Of a DNA stretch of 64,000 bases, positions 49,391-59,224 are shown in pieces (the stretch's first letter is position 1; the number at the start of each line of letters is the position of its first letter). A program made the translations under genes and the position numbers. The notes beneath the pieces are model-generated. The model was not told the DNA's origin. It did not search any database and saw nothing but the letters and a program-made list of their open reading frames with translations. The stretch is from Bacteroidota bacterium (lineage in GTDB: Bacteria > Bacteroidota > Bacteroidia > Chitinophagales > Chitinophagaceae), in the NCBI GenBank assembly GCA_947457075.1, contig CANGUG010000005.1:1-64000 (forward strand), read 5' to 3'.

Positions 49391-51160
49391 ATGCATTTAA
49401 CGAATAAATTAAAGGAAAGTACAGCCCATTGTATTCAACAATTGTATGGTGTACAAATTCAACCAGAACAGGTATTGGTAAACGCTACTAAACCTGAATT
49501 TGAAGGCGACTATACTATTGTGCTTTTTGCATTCGTAAAGCAATTAGGAAAGAGTCCTGAAATTTTGGGAAATGAACTAGGTGCCGCTATGATAACCGAG
49601 TTGAAAGGGGTAATTACCCAATTCAATATTGTAAAAGGATTTTTAAACTTTTCCATTAGCAATGAATTCTGGTTTGAGTATATCAAAAATGCAAGTCCCG
49701 AAAATTTATTACTTGCAAATCATACCCCTAAAAAAATAATGGTGGAGTACTCCTCCCCCAATACCAACAAACCTTTACACTTAGGCCATTTAAGAAATAA
49801 CTTTTTAGGATGGAGCATTGCTGAAATCCTAAAATTACAAGGCAATGAAGTAGTAAAAACCTGCATTGTAAATGATCGTGGAATTCATATTTGTAAAAGC
49901 ATGATTGCTTGGCAATTATTTGCCAATGGTGCCACACCAGCGGATACAAATCAAAAAGGAGATCATTTTGTAGGCGACTACTACGTTAAATACAATGATG
50001 CTTATAAAGCACAGGTTGCAGAACTAGTAGCGGGTGGGATGTCACAGGATCAAGCTGAAAAAGAAGCCCCTATTCAAAAAGGTGCACAGGAAATGTTGTT
50101 GAAATGGGAACAAGGGGATGCTGAAACAATGGAATTATGGAAACGCATGAATAGCTGGGTTTATGAGGGCTTTGATGCGACCTATCAAAAAATCGGATCC
50201 GATTTTGTAAAAACTTATTACGAAAGCAATACTTATTTATTAGGAAAAGAATTAGTGGAACAAGGATTAAATAAAAAAGTATTTTATCAAAAAGAAGATG
50301 GTTCAGTTTGGATAGATTTATCCGGCGACGGATTGGATGAAAAAATTGTACGTCGCAAGGACGGTACATCGGTTTATATAACACAGGATATTGGATTGGC
50401 TGAAGTAAAACAAAAAGAATTTAATACCGATGCAAGTATATACGTGGTAGGCGATGAACAAAACTACCACTTTAAAGTATTGAAGTTGATTTGTCAAAAG
50501 CTTCAATTGCCCGCAGCAGATGGCATTTACCATTTAAGTTATGGCATGGTGGAATTACCCACCGGTAAAATGAAAAGCCGTGAAGGAACCGTTGTTGACG
50601 CTGATGACTTAGTGGAAGAAATGATTAATATTTCGAAAGAGAAAACAGAATCATTGGGCAAGGTTTCAGATTTTACAACCGATCAATTAAAGGAATTGTA
50701 CAATACCATTGGACTAGGCGCGCTTAAATTTTTCTTATTAAGGGTCGATCCCAAAAAGAAGATGATTTTTAATCCTGAAGAAAGTATTGATTTTCATGGT
50801 TTCACTGGACCATTTATTCAATATACACATGCGCGTATTAAAAGCATTTTAAGAAAAACGGGGACAGACATTAAATTAACCTTAAACGATCTACTCCCCC
50901 TTGAAAAGGCTTTAGCTATTGAATTATCCAATTTTCCTGCGGTGATTAATGAAGCAGCAGAAACTTTAGATCCTTCCAAAGTAGCCATATACACTTTTAA
51001 CTTGGCTAAATTATTTAATAGCTTTTACGCTGAGTTATCTATTGCTAATGCCGAATCAGATGACAAGAAAAATCTTAGAATCAAATTGGGTATTTTAACC
51101 GCCGCAACTTTACAAAAAGGGATGCGTGCATTGGGCATTGATGTGCCCGAGCAGATGTAA
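49391..51160 (+). CDS. argS: Arginine-tRNA ligase
   Basis: 589 aa class I aminoacyl-tRNA synthetase. HLGH (residues 130-133, in NTNKPLHLGHLRNN) is the HIGH motif; the KMSKS equivalent is KMKSR (TGKMKSREGTVV), a common ArgRS variant. The N-terminal additional domain (about 1-110) and the C-terminal anticodon-binding helices (FIQYTHARIKSIL onward) are both present. It charges tRNA-Arg. Stand-alone gene, convergent with trmH. Confidence 0.97.
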   Translation: MHLTNKLKESTAHCIQQLYGVQIQPEQVLVNATKPEFEGDYTIVLFAFVKQLGKSPEILGNELGAAMITELKGVITQFNIVKGFLNFSISNEFWFEYIKNASPENLLLANHTPKKIMVEYSSPNTNKPLHLGHLRNNFLGWSIAEILKLQGNEVVKTCIVNDRGIHICKSMIAWQLFANGATPADTNQKGDHFVGDYYVKYNDAYKAQVAELVAGGMSQDQAEKEAPIQKGAQEMLLKWEQGDAETMELWKRMNSWVYEGFDATYQKIGSDFVKTYYESNTYLLGKELVEQGLNKKVFYQKEDGSVWIDLSGDGLDEKIVRRKDGTSVYITQDIGLAEVKQKEFNTDASIYVVGDEQNYHFKVLKLICQKLQLPAADGIYHLSYGMVELPTGKMKSREGTVVDADDLVEEMINISKEKTESLGKVSDFTTDQLKELYNTIGLGALKFFLLRVDPKKKMIFNPEESIDFHGFTGPFIQYTHARIKSILRKTGTDIKLTLNDLLPLEKALAIELSNFPAVINEAAETLDPSKVAIYTFNLAKLFNSFYAELSIANAESDDKKNLRIKLGILTAATLQKGMRALGIDVPEQM

Positions 51161-51204
51161 TGTCTAATCAATTAAGTTTGATGCTCTATTAAGTAGATTA
51201 ATTT

Positions 51205-51831
51205 TTACTTGCGCTTTGGCTCATAAGGCAGGTATGTTTCCGGAGTCAGTTCCTCCACCCCCCATTGTGTCAATAAATTATCCATTTGCACCTTGGGTAA
51301 ACTAGCATGATCATAATGTCCAGCAACCATTTTTTGGCGCATGGCTTCATAAATACTCACCGCACAAGCTACTGAAATATTTAAGCTTTGTATAATCCCC
51401 ATTTGCGGAATGATAAAATTGCCATCGGCCAAAGCCCTACATTCATCGGTCACCCCAGCATGTTCATTTCCAAAAACCAATGCTACTGATTCAGTAAAGT
51501 CAATATCATACAATTGAACTGCATCACTTGATAAATGGGTGGTTAGTACTTTTGTAAAATTTTTTCTAACTGCTGCCATGCATTCTTCTAAATTATCAAA
51601 TTCATGAATGGTTAGCCACTTCAAAGCACTACTACTGCTTTTATACCCAAATTTTTTATGTCTTGGAATTTTGGTAGTTAAAATATAAACATCCTGAATC
51701 CCCACTGCATCACAGGTTCTAAGTACTGCCGAAATATTATGTGGATCCTGTACATTTTCCATCACCACCGTCAAATTGGCTTGGCGCTTACTTAATACTT
51801 TAATTAATTTATCGGTACGTTCAGGTGTCAT
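51205..51831 (-). CDS. trmH: tRNA (guanosine-2'-O-)-methyltransferase, SpoU/TrmH family
   Basis: 208 aa. Three SPOUT motifs are seen: NVQDPHNISAVLRTCDAVG (about 21-39, motif 1 with catalytic Arg), VALVFGNEHAGVTDE (motif 2) and IPQMGIIQSLNISVACAVSIYE (motif 3, split across the knotted SAM site). Length and C-terminal extension fit TrmH, which methylates G18 of tRNA; an rRNA methyltransferase is less likely because there is no N-terminal substrate domain. Single-gene unit between argS and the epimerase. Confidence 0.9.
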   Translation of the reverse strand: MTPERTDKLIKVLSKRQANLTVVMENVQDPHNISAVLRTCDAVGIQDVYILTTKIPRHKKFGYKSSSSALKWLTIHEFDNLEECMAAVRKNFTKVLTTHLSSDAVQLYDIDFTESVALVFGNEHAGVTDECRALADGNFIIPQMGIIQSLNISVACAVSIYEAMRQKMVAGHYDHASLPKVQMDNLLTQWGVEELTPETYLPYEPKRK

Positions 51832-51907
51832 AATTTATTATTGTTAATCATTATTACCATTCAACTGTAAAACGAGTTAATAGATTGGCGTTTGATTAGC
51901 CTAAAAT

Positions 51908-52987
51908 TTATTTTATAAATGGTTTTCTATATTGTACCCCTAATCCAAATTTAGTTAATGGTTCAATGACCCCATTGTTATTTTCAAAGCTATAATTCAA
52001 TCCGACTCCATTTAATTCAGTCATTAACAAAGGGCCATCCATATCCACATAATCCAACTGCGGTAAAAATTGGGCAATGGCGGCAGAGCCAATCACAGAT
52101 TCATTCATACTCCCCATCATGACTTTTAAACCCAGGGAACCTGCTTCTTGAATCATGCGAAGTGCTGGTGTCAAACCACTGCATTTAGTTAATTTAATAT
52201 TGATCCCATCAAAATAGGGAGCACAAATGGCGACATCTTTTTCCATCACACAGCTCTCGTCTGCAAACAATGGCAATATTGCTTGTTTTTTTAATTGTGC
52301 CATTCCTTCCCAATTGTCTTTTGCTAATGGCTGTTCCACTAGTTCAACTCCCAAATTAGCCAATGCTGGTATTTTTAACAAGGCTTCCTCGGTGGTCCAA
52401 CCTGCATTCGCATCTACGCGAATGGGATGATTAGTGTGTTCTCTTAATGCCGTAATCATTTCAATATCGTACTCCGTCCCCACTTTAACTTTATAAATTG
52501 GCCATGGATGATCCTTCATTTTTTGCACCATTTTTTCGATTGGATCAATGCCTAAAGTATAATCGCAAATTGGAGGTAAAGTAATCGTATTATTTGAGTC
52601 ACTATTATTACTTGCTGTATTCCATTCTGTTCCCCATAACCTATGCAAGGGTTGCTTTTTCATTTGTCCCCATAAGTCCCAGCCCGCCATGTCTAATGCA
52701 CAAACCAAAAAAGGATCATTGGGAAATAAATGATGTAGGAAATGCCAAAAACGTTCCGGATCAATTAAGGCAAATTTCTCAATTAGCTTTCTGTTTTTTT
52801 CTAGTTTTTCCATCATCCCCTCTACCGTCACATTGTAGTATACAATGGCGGGTGCTTCACCAAAACCCTCCCAGTTACCCAAAGACAATCTAACCATTAA
52901 ACTATGTTGATGTGTCTTGGTTCTACCATTGGAAATAGTAAAAGGATATTCAAAAGGCAAGGATTGGTCCCAGAAATGTAATTCCAC
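51908..52987 (-). CDS. Dipeptide (L-Ala-D/L-Glu) epimerase, enolase superfamily
   Basis: 359 aa. Muconate-lactonizing subgroup of the enolase superfamily: catalytic KxK in YKVKVGTEYD, metal ligands in RVDANAGW, ELVEQPL and LFADES, and the second catalytic Lys in NIKLTKCSG. These enzymes epimerise L-Ala-D-Glu from peptidoglycan turnover; the assignment to Ala-Glu rather than another dipeptide is by similarity of motifs and remains tentative. Peptidoglycan-cleaving amidases elsewhere in this window make murein recycling plausible. Confidence 0.85.
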   Translation of the reverse strand: MELHFWDQSLPFEYPFTISNGRTKTHQHSLMVRLSLGNWEGFGEAPAIVYYNVTVEGMMEKLEKNRKLIEKFALIDPERFWHFLHHLFPNDPFLVCALDMAGWDLWGQMKKQPLHRLWGTEWNTASNNSDSNNTITLPPICDYTLGIDPIEKMVQKMKDHPWPIYKVKVGTEYDIEMITALREHTNHPIRVDANAGWTTEEALLKIPALANLGVELVEQPLAKDNWEGMAQLKKQAILPLFADESCVMEKDVAICAPYFDGINIKLTKCSGLTPALRMIQEAGSLGLKVMMGSMNESVIGSAAIAQFLPQLDYVDMDGPLLMTELNGVGLNYSFENNNGVIEPLTKFGLGVQYRKPFIK

Positions 52988-53034
52988 TTAATTCATTTTT
53001 ACGAAGATACTAAACAGGGGCTAAATGAAAGGAA

Positions 53035-55794
53035 TTAACGGCCACTTGACTTAATGGCATACTTCCATTCAGTATTAAAGAATGATGAAGCAATTAAATC
53101 CTCCAAGCTAATATGCATTCTATATCTCCAATAATGTTTTGGATTTGCTGGAACATTAATTCTTTCCTCATTTGGATTACTTCTTCGAATGATTTCATCC
53201 ACTCCAAAATAATCTTGTAATTGGAAAATTGCCCACATAGCTGGCGAATATAAATGTTGTAATAAAATAGCTTTGTTAATCCATGCTTCACAATGAACAG
53301 GCGCTTCCCCCCATTGTCCTATTTCATGATTGTAAAATTGTTGGGTTTTTGCTCGGTCTTCCTCCCACCAACCACGAATAGTGCTGGTATCATGTGACGA
53401 AGGGGTGACCACGCTTAAATAAGGCGCATCATTAGGATTGAAAAATGTTTTATGCGTTGCCTTAGGCATTCTTTGTACCTCCAAACTTAACATACCTAAT
53501 TGGTACATCACATTGGGCACACAGGAAGGAACCAATCCCAAATCTTCCCCGCATATAAGCATATTAGTAGAAAGTTTTAGCATCGGTAATTTTTGCATTG
53601 CTTCTTTTTCCCATGCAGCATCCTGGCGCTTAAAGAAATAGTCAACATACAATTCATTTAACAAATGTTGTGTTTTAGAATCCAATTGCTGGAAAGAACT
53701 AGTAGATCCTATATTAAACCTAAAATGGTAATGATGTGGTTTTTCGGCATCAAATAAAATAACATTACTAATTAAATGATACAAACCCTGTTTAATTTTT
53801 TGGTGCCATTCATCGTCTGGCATTTGGCTAAAAATGGACTCTACCTGCCTTTGTGTTTTGTATGCAGGTAATAATTCATAATGACCGTCCCCTATTGGTT
53901 GTAGATATTCTTTCTTAATCAATTCATTATCGTAGCCGAAAATTTGAAACAAATTGGTTTCATTAATTAAAGGCTGCGTTAATCGATAATGATCAATTTG
54001 AATACCTTTCGCATTAAGCTCATTGATGGATACTGGAATGGCAGGAACAAAATGCCCCATGATTCCTTCAACTGCATGCATAGGTATGCTCCAAATTCTG
54101 AAAAAACCTAAAATATGATCAATCCTAAAAGCATCAAAATAAAACTTCATTTGATCAAATCTCTGTTTCCACCAGGCAAAACCATCACTGGCCATTGCTT
54201 CCCAATTGTACGTAGGAAAACCCCAGTTTTGACCACTTACAGCAAAATCATCAGGCGGTGCACCTGCTTGCATATCCATATGAAACAAATGTGTATTTTG
54301 CCAAGCGTCTGCTCCAAAACGATATACCCCAATTGGAATATCCCCTTTTACAATTACCCCATTGCGATGGGCATACTGCGTAGCATCTAATAATTGTAAA
54401 TGCAAATGAAATTGAACAAAATAGAAAAATGAAATTGCATCCAAAGTGTTGGAACCTGGCGCCAACAATTTAGCAATGGCTTTTTCGTCATATCTTGAAT
54501 GGGTAGGCCATTGATTAAAATCAACCGTACCATGCAAATCCCTTAAATAAGAAAATACGCTATAAGAAACCAACCAATCCTTGTTATGCTCAAAAAAATC
54601 TGCAAACTCTTTAGTCGCTAAATCAGCCTTACCATTTTTTGCATATAATAAATGCAAAACCTCCCACTTTAATTTCATCACGGCTTCATAATCCACTTCC
54701 GCCTGTTTATTCAATTCAGCAATGGTTAGGGCAAATGGTTTTAAAATTGCTTTTTGCTCCTTATGGGCCATTGTCTCTAATCGAATAAACATAGGGTGTA
54801 AAGCAAAAGCAGAAATAGCTGCATAGGGATAAGAATCCATCCAAGTATGCGTAGCCGTAGTATCATTGATGGGTAAAATTTGAATTAATTTAAGCCCCAC
54901 TTCCTTCGCCCAATCCACCAATAATTTTAAGTCTTCAAATTCTCCAACGCCTGCACTTTTATTAGATCTTAATGAAAAAACCGGAATGGCTACTCCTGCA
55001 CCTTTCCAATTACCCGCATTTAAATGCACAAATCCATCATTTACTATCACCAATTTATCCTTAGCAATAGGTTCATAAACCACCCTATTCTCTCCCTCCT
55101 CAAATTGTACAAATGATTTTTTATTTACATCATAAATACCGTATTTATACACGAAAGGAAAATTACTTTTACCTGCATCGATACTTAATTCATAAAAATC
55201 TTCTCCAGAAACCTTGTTAAGCAATATACTTTTGGAGGCATCCCAGGCGCCCAATAATTTGGACTCCCCAACCATGCAAATAGTTTGGTGTTCCGCCAGT
55301 AGCGGCGCTTTTACTCTAAATGTATGAGTAGCATTAACATCAACCACAATTTTATTTTTATGCGCTGGTTGTTTCATTAACACATTAGCAAATGGCGCAG
55401 TATAAAAAGTGTTTTCCTTATACCCTGTAAAATTCCAACTATCTAAGATCACTAATTCAGGCGCAGTGCATTTTAAAAAATCAATGGTCTTGTCATTGCC
55501 CGCTTCAAAGGATTTGGTGCCATCGGCATTTTGAATAAAGTAATGGTACACTATTTTAGGAGCACTTGCATTTACCTCCATGTCCAAATGCAACACCCAA
55601 TAGTCATTGTTTAAATACACTAATGGAATGGCATTTTCAATGTTCCCCTCCCCTAATTGTGGGTGATTCCCATAAATATAAATTCCTTGTCCAAAATGCG
55701 TTTTGTATTTTAAATGAAAACTTACTTTGACAAGTGATGCTTTCGTTTTAGCTATTTTGCTAGACTTCTTAAGAGTTGTTTCCACGGTTTTCAT
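53035..55794 (-). CDS. malQ: 4-alpha-glucanotransferase (GH77) with N-terminal starch-binding domains
   Basis: 919 aa. Two CBM20-type starch-binding domains lie at the N-terminus (about 20-120 and 145-245; GIYIYGNHPQLGEG and CMVGESKLLGAWD). The GH77 barrel follows (about 270-910). Active-site regions: nucleophile Asp in FDAFRIDHILGFFR, acid/base Glu in CGEDLGLVP and third Asp in SSHDTSTIRGWW. It moves alpha-1,4-glucan segments between acceptors in glycogen or maltodextrin metabolism. No signal peptide, so cytoplasmic. The CBM20-bearing long form resembles plant DPE2, and this length is common in Bacteroidota. Confidence 0.95.
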   Translation of the reverse strand: MKTVETTLKKSSKIAKTKASLVKVSFHLKYKTHFGQGIYIYGNHPQLGEGNIENAIPLVYLNNDYWVLHLDMEVNASAPKIVYHYFIQNADGTKSFEAGNDKTIDFLKCTAPELVILDSWNFTGYKENTFYTAPFANVLMKQPAHKNKIVVDVNATHTFRVKAPLLAEHQTICMVGESKLLGAWDASKSILLNKVSGEDFYELSIDAGKSNFPFVYKYGIYDVNKKSFVQFEEGENRVVYEPIAKDKLVIVNDGFVHLNAGNWKGAGVAIPVFSLRSNKSAGVGEFEDLKLLVDWAKEVGLKLIQILPINDTTATHTWMDSYPYAAISAFALHPMFIRLETMAHKEQKAILKPFALTIAELNKQAEVDYEAVMKLKWEVLHLLYAKNGKADLATKEFADFFEHNKDWLVSYSVFSYLRDLHGTVDFNQWPTHSRYDEKAIAKLLAPGSNTLDAISFFYFVQFHLHLQLLDATQYAHRNGVIVKGDIPIGVYRFGADAWQNTHLFHMDMQAGAPPDDFAVSGQNWGFPTYNWEAMASDGFAWWKQRFDQMKFYFDAFRIDHILGFFRIWSIPMHAVEGIMGHFVPAIPVSINELNAKGIQIDHYRLTQPLINETNLFQIFGYDNELIKKEYLQPIGDGHYELLPAYKTQRQVESIFSQMPDDEWHQKIKQGLYHLISNVILFDAEKPHHYHFRFNIGSTSSFQQLDSKTQHLLNELYVDYFFKRQDAAWEKEAMQKLPMLKLSTNMLICGEDLGLVPSCVPNVMYQLGMLSLEVQRMPKATHKTFFNPNDAPYLSVVTPSSHDTSTIRGWWEEDRAKTQQFYNHEIGQWGEAPVHCEAWINKAILLQHLYSPAMWAIFQLQDYFGVDEIIRRSNPNEERINVPANPKHYWRYRMHISLEDLIASSFFNTEWKYAIKSSGR

Positions 55795-55893
55795 AAATAG
55801 CAGCCTTCCGGCTTAGGCAATCGTAATTAATTATTAAACAAGCAGCTAAAGATAAAAAATAGTGTGTAAAAAAAACACATTAATTTTTTACTA

Positions 55894-55924
55894 TTTGAAA
55901 ATTAGCCCTAAATGAGTATATTTA
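55894..55924 (+). promoter_or_regulatory. Promoter of rnhA (TTTG-N19-TATATTTA)
   Basis: TTTG at 55894-55897, a 19-nt spacer and TATATTTA at 55917-55924, one base off the TAnnTTTG -7 consensus at the expected spacing. The ATG is 37 nt downstream. Confidence 0.5.
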
Positions 55925-55961
55925 CCTATATTATTAATAATCAGCGTTTTATACTTATTGT

Positions 55962-56423
55962 ATGGATAAAATAGTCATATATACTGACGGTTCCTCTAGG
56001 GGAAATCCTGGTCCAGGTGGCTATGGCGCTATATTAATGTGGGGGGAAAAAGTAAAGGAACTATCTGGGGCATTTAGAAAAACCACCAATAATCGGATGG
56101 AGTTATTGGCTGTCATCCAAGCAATATTGGCCCTCAAAACCAAAGAATTACCCATTCATATTTATACTGATAGTAAATATGTTGTTGAATCGGTAGAGAA
56201 AAAATGGCTTGACAATTGGATAAAAACCGATTTTAAAGGGGGCAAAAAAAATAAAGATTTATGGAAGGCCTATTATGAATTGGCAAAACCTTTCAAGGTT
56301 CAATTTCATTGGGTAAAAGGGCATGCTGACAATCCATACAATAATCGATGTGACCAATTAGCCACTGAAGCGGCTGATAATGGGCCATGGAAAATTGACG
56401 AGGCTTTTGAGCAGTCCGTGTAA
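55962..56423 (+). CDS. rnhA: Ribonuclease HI
   Basis: 153 aa, standard length. Degrades the RNA strand of RNA-DNA hybrids in primer and R-loop removal. Catalytic Asp9 (YTDGSSRGNPG), Glu47 (MELLAV), Asp70 (YTDSKYV) and Asp131 (RCDQLA) are all present, as is His121 in the flexible loop (VKGHADNPYNN). The handle region (EKKWLDNWIKTDFKGGKK) is that of the E. coli type. Divergent from malQ. Confidence 0.97.
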   Translation: MDKIVIYTDGSSRGNPGPGGYGAILMWGEKVKELSGAFRKTTNNRMELLAVIQAILALKTKELPIHIYTDSKYVVESVEKKWLDNWIKTDFKGGKKNKDLWKAYYELAKPFKVQFHWVKGHADNPYNNRCDQLATEAADNGPWKIDEAFEQSV

Positions 56424-56445
56424 AACGGTTTCCTTGAAATTGAAA

Positions 56446-57000
56446 CTAAATAGCTTTGAATTTTGGCACTACCATTCGGAAGGCACCAAATAATACCGCT
56501 CCAAATACGATTGTGCTTACTAAACTATAAGGATAAAATGGCAAACCATCCGCCATTGTTTGCGTTAACCCTACCAAAGTTTTAGGATGCTGATAACCCC
56601 CACCTTGTGCCCAAACTAAAAAATTAGAAACTAAAAAATAGGCAGTGGGTGCTGATAAAAATGAAATCACATATTTACTTGGTTTAGCAGATTGCAAACT
56701 AAATCCAAATACTGTTGTTGCAGCAATTAACAAATAATTTTCAATCTGTCCTGTATAAAATCCTTGAATAGCAGTGAATCCGTATGTGTACAATACTTGA
56801 TACATTACATCAGAAATCAACATAGAAAGTATTGGTAATAAAAATGAATATTGTTTCTTACTTGCAAATAAAGAACCACTAAATAAAGCAATGGCAATTT
56901 GTGGAGCAAATCCCATTGGTCTTCCTGGCATTATTCTGTACAATGCACTTGTTGCTACCATAATTACTAAAGCAAGTATAATTTGTCTATTCAATTTCAT
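56446..57000 (-). CDS. DUF6580-family integral membrane protein
   Basis: 184 aa, five to six hydrophobic segments with the pattern RIMPGRPMGFAPQIAIALFSG at about 22-42. This arrangement resembles the DUF6580 family, small putative transport proteins with an ECF-transporter S-component-like layout. Ligand unknown; no ATPase or coupling component is adjacent and no riboswitch was seen in the 83 nt upstream. Confidence 0.7.
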   Translation of the reverse strand: MKLNRQIILALVIMVATSALYRIMPGRPMGFAPQIAIALFSGSLFASKKQYSFLLPILSMLISDVMYQVLYTYGFTAIQGFYTGQIENYLLIAATTVFGFSLQSAKPSKYVISFLSAPTAYFLVSNFLVWAQGGGYQHPKTLVGLTQTMADGLPFYPYSLVSTIVFGAVLFGAFRMVVPKFKAI

Positions 57001-57083
57001 AAAATCACATTTATTTGGATATACACAAAAATAACACTTAGTCCCTTATTAAAATAGAATCATTTTCCTCAAATGTGAATAAA

Positions 57084-58223
57084 CTATGGAACAAAGCTTT
57101 TAAAAAGCACCGAAGCTGCTTTTGCATGAATTGTTAATTGCTGTAAAGAGGGCACCAGCGCGACTTCTCCGGGATGATACAGTTTTCCATCAAGTTCCAC
57201 CTGCCCCTCCATCACCAATAACATTTCTATAGATTGGGTATTTATTGTGTAAGATTCTCCTAGGTTAATTCCTATTTTGCTTAAACCAAAATCGGCAACA
57301 GGACAGGGATAAATGGTTTCAAATTCATTTTTAGGCTCCCCCTGTAAAATAATCGGATAGGTTGGAACGAATGCAACATGTCGCATAAGTTCATCGATAT
57401 CTACATGTTTTGGTGTTAAACCTCCTCTTAAAACATTATCGCTATTGGCCATTAACTCAATGTTCTGCCCTTCCAAATAGGCATGCAATAATCCAGCGCC
57501 CTGAAAAACCCCTTGGTATTTTTTAACATGTACGATATTCAAAATATAAATAGAGAAAATACCTTTATCAATATTTTTATCCGGCACTACTCCATTATAA
57601 TATTTATACGCCCACCAATGCGGGTGTGTTTGATCCACCTTGCCATTTTGTACACTTGCTATTGCATCTACCAAAAGTGGTTTTAAAATTTGATCCGATT
57701 CTATTGGGGGCAGATGCATGAAGTGACTATATAATCCTTGATAATCTTCTTTTTTGAAAAAGTCCTGTAAACAATGGAAACTGGTAATTTCCTGTAATCT
57801 AGCCGTAAGTAATTCTGGTGCTAAAAATCCATGCAATAACCAAAAATCACTTAAAGCCACCATTACTTCCGGCTTATGATTATCATCCTTATAATTTCTG
57901 TTGGGTGCATCAATAGCGATCTCTGCTAATTGTTCTTTTTCAAACCCAATAACCGCATTTTCTTTACTTGGATGCACTTGAATACTTAACATTTTAGCTA
58001 CATCCAACACTTTATATAAATAAGGTATAGCGCCAAAATCGCTGATAGAAACAAGCCCCTTATTTGTTTCAATTTGTGCAGGGGCAGAAGGATGTGCGCC
58101 CATCCAATATTCAGCAAAAGGTTGATTGTTTTCGTTTTGCACTTTCATCAAATTAGGTATGAACTGAGTCCCTCCCCAATCATAGTGCCTATGCACCCCA
58201 TGTAATTTATACGCTTTCTGCAT
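57084..58223 (-). CDS. manA: Mannose-6-phosphate isomerase, class I
   Basis: 379 aa cupin enzyme that interconverts mannose 6-phosphate and fructose 6-phosphate. Zinc ligands Gln82 and His84 (QVHPSKENA), Glu119 (HKPEVMVAL) and His247 (LLHAYLEGQNIELMANSDN) are seen, with the catalytic Arg266 (NVLRGGLT). It provides mannose for nucleotide-sugar and polysaccharide synthesis. Divergent from yraN with a gap of only 35 bp. Confidence 0.93.
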   Translation of the reverse strand: MQKAYKLHGVHRHYDWGGTQFIPNLMKVQNENNQPFAEYWMGAHPSAPAQIETNKGLVSISDFGAIPYLYKVLDVAKMLSIQVHPSKENAVIGFEKEQLAEIAIDAPNRNYKDDNHKPEVMVALSDFWLLHGFLAPELLTARLQEITSFHCLQDFFKKEDYQGLYSHFMHLPPIESDQILKPLLVDAIASVQNGKVDQTHPHWWAYKYYNGVVPDKNIDKGIFSIYILNIVHVKKYQGVFQGAGLLHAYLEGQNIELMANSDNVLRGGLTPKHVDIDELMRHVAFVPTYPIILQGEPKNEFETIYPCPVADFGLSKIGINLGESYTINTQSIEMLLVMEGQVELDGKLYHPGEVALVPSLQQLTIHAKAASVLFKSFVP

Positions 58224-58258
58224 TTTGTTTATTCCCCGATATTGAATGAAATTAATTT

Positions 58259-58612
58259 ATGCACAACAAAGATACTGGGTTTTTAGGCGAAAACATAGCG
58301 GCTGGTTATTTAGAGGGATTGGGATTTCAAATTATAGAAAGAAATTGGCGCTATAAACATTTGGAAATAGACCTTATTGCAAGCAAGGAGTCCCTGCTTC
58401 ATATTGTGGAAGTCAAAACAAGAACTACTATTCATTTTGGGTTCCCCGAACAAATGATTCATCACCAAAAAATGCAATGCTTAAAAAATGCAGCAGCACA
58501 TTATCAATACCTACATCCTACATGGAAATGGATTCAATTTGATGTTATTGCCATATATAAAAAGCCCACTGAGGAGTGGGCTTTAGATTATTTTGAAGAC
58601 GTTTATTTCTAG
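58259..58612 (+). CDS. YraN-family (UPF0102) nuclease-like protein
   Basis: 117 aa, normal for the family. It has the restriction-endonuclease-like core (GENIAAGYLEGLGFQIIERNWR, then EIDLIASKESLLHIVEVKTR, i.e. D-x(n)-E-x-K). The family is conserved but poorly understood, with a proposed role in DNA processing or transformation. The 3' end of this gene also encodes a hairpin that acts in the other direction (see the 58552-58584 terminator). Confidence 0.9.
   Translation: MHNKDTGFLGENIAAGYLEGLGFQIIERNWRYKHLEIDLIASKESLLHIVEVKTRTTIHFGFPEQMIHHQKMQCLKNAAAHYQYLHPTWKWIQFDVIAIYKKPTEEWALDYFEDVYF
58552..58584 (-). terminator. Terminator for the minus-strand gene, inside yraN
   Basis: On the minus strand AAAGCCCACT-CCTC-AGTGGGCTTT (10-bp stem) is followed by TTTATATAT. 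It lies downstream of the cysteine-cluster gene (stop 58659) and within the last codons of yraN. Confidence 0.7.
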
Positions 58613-58658
58613 GACATATATAAATCAATTGAAATTCAATTTGATTGATCCTATTACT

Positions 58659-59156
58659 TTAACCAATTAAATCCTGCATTTTTTCAACCATCTTATACGT
58701 GGCTGGGCAGTACTCAATATTTTGTTTATGTACATGCATGTACTCCGTCATTTTCTTTTTAGTCAAATGAGGGAAACCCGCACAATCAGCAGGACGCACT
58801 TCATAGATGCTACACATATTTGATTTTAAATCCAAAAACTGACAGGGTCTTGACTTGTTTAACCAATCCTTGTCTTTCTTGTCATATTCAAGCCACTCTG
58901 CAGTAAATGCAGCAGGCGTAGTTTTCAAATGCGCTGCAATTCGTTTGATATCCGTTTTGGTAAATGTGGGGCTCATTGATTTACAACAATTCGCACAACT
59001 TAAACAGTCGGTTTCAGCCCAAACCTGAGGGCTTAAAATTTCCGCCAAATTATCCAATCCTTTTGGAGCTCTTCTTTCTAATTTTGATAAAAAAGACCTG
59101 AATTGTTTTGCATTACGCCCTACTTTCTGCTTAAAGGACTTTAAATTTACTTGCAT
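58659..59156 (-). CDS. YkgJ-family cysteine-cluster protein
   Basis: 165 aa. Cysteine pattern CLSCANCC (residues about 54-61), then CQFLD, MCSIYEVRPADC and later YCPATY fits the YkgJ family, thought to bind zinc or an Fe-S cluster. Biochemical role not established. It may be co-regulated with no other gene; its terminator lies inside yraN. Confidence 0.85.
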   Translation of the reverse strand: MQVNLKSFKQKVGRNAKQFRSFLSKLERRAPKGLDNLAEILSPQVWAETDCLSCANCCKSMSPTFTKTDIKRIAAHLKTTPAAFTAEWLEYDKKDKDWLNKSRPCQFLDLKSNMCSIYEVRPADCAGFPHLTKKKMTEYMHVHKQNIEYCPATYKMVEKMQDLIG

Positions 59157-59224
59157 ATATTTGTTTAAATCTGATGCGAAATAAACTCATTCTTAATTAA
59201 CAATCAAATCTTTTATCCTAAGTA

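Noticed and set aside
56990..57090. Riboswitch upstream of the DUF6580 membrane protein gene
   Set aside because: Only 83 nt of non-coding sequence upstream, with no recognisable conserved aptamer core.
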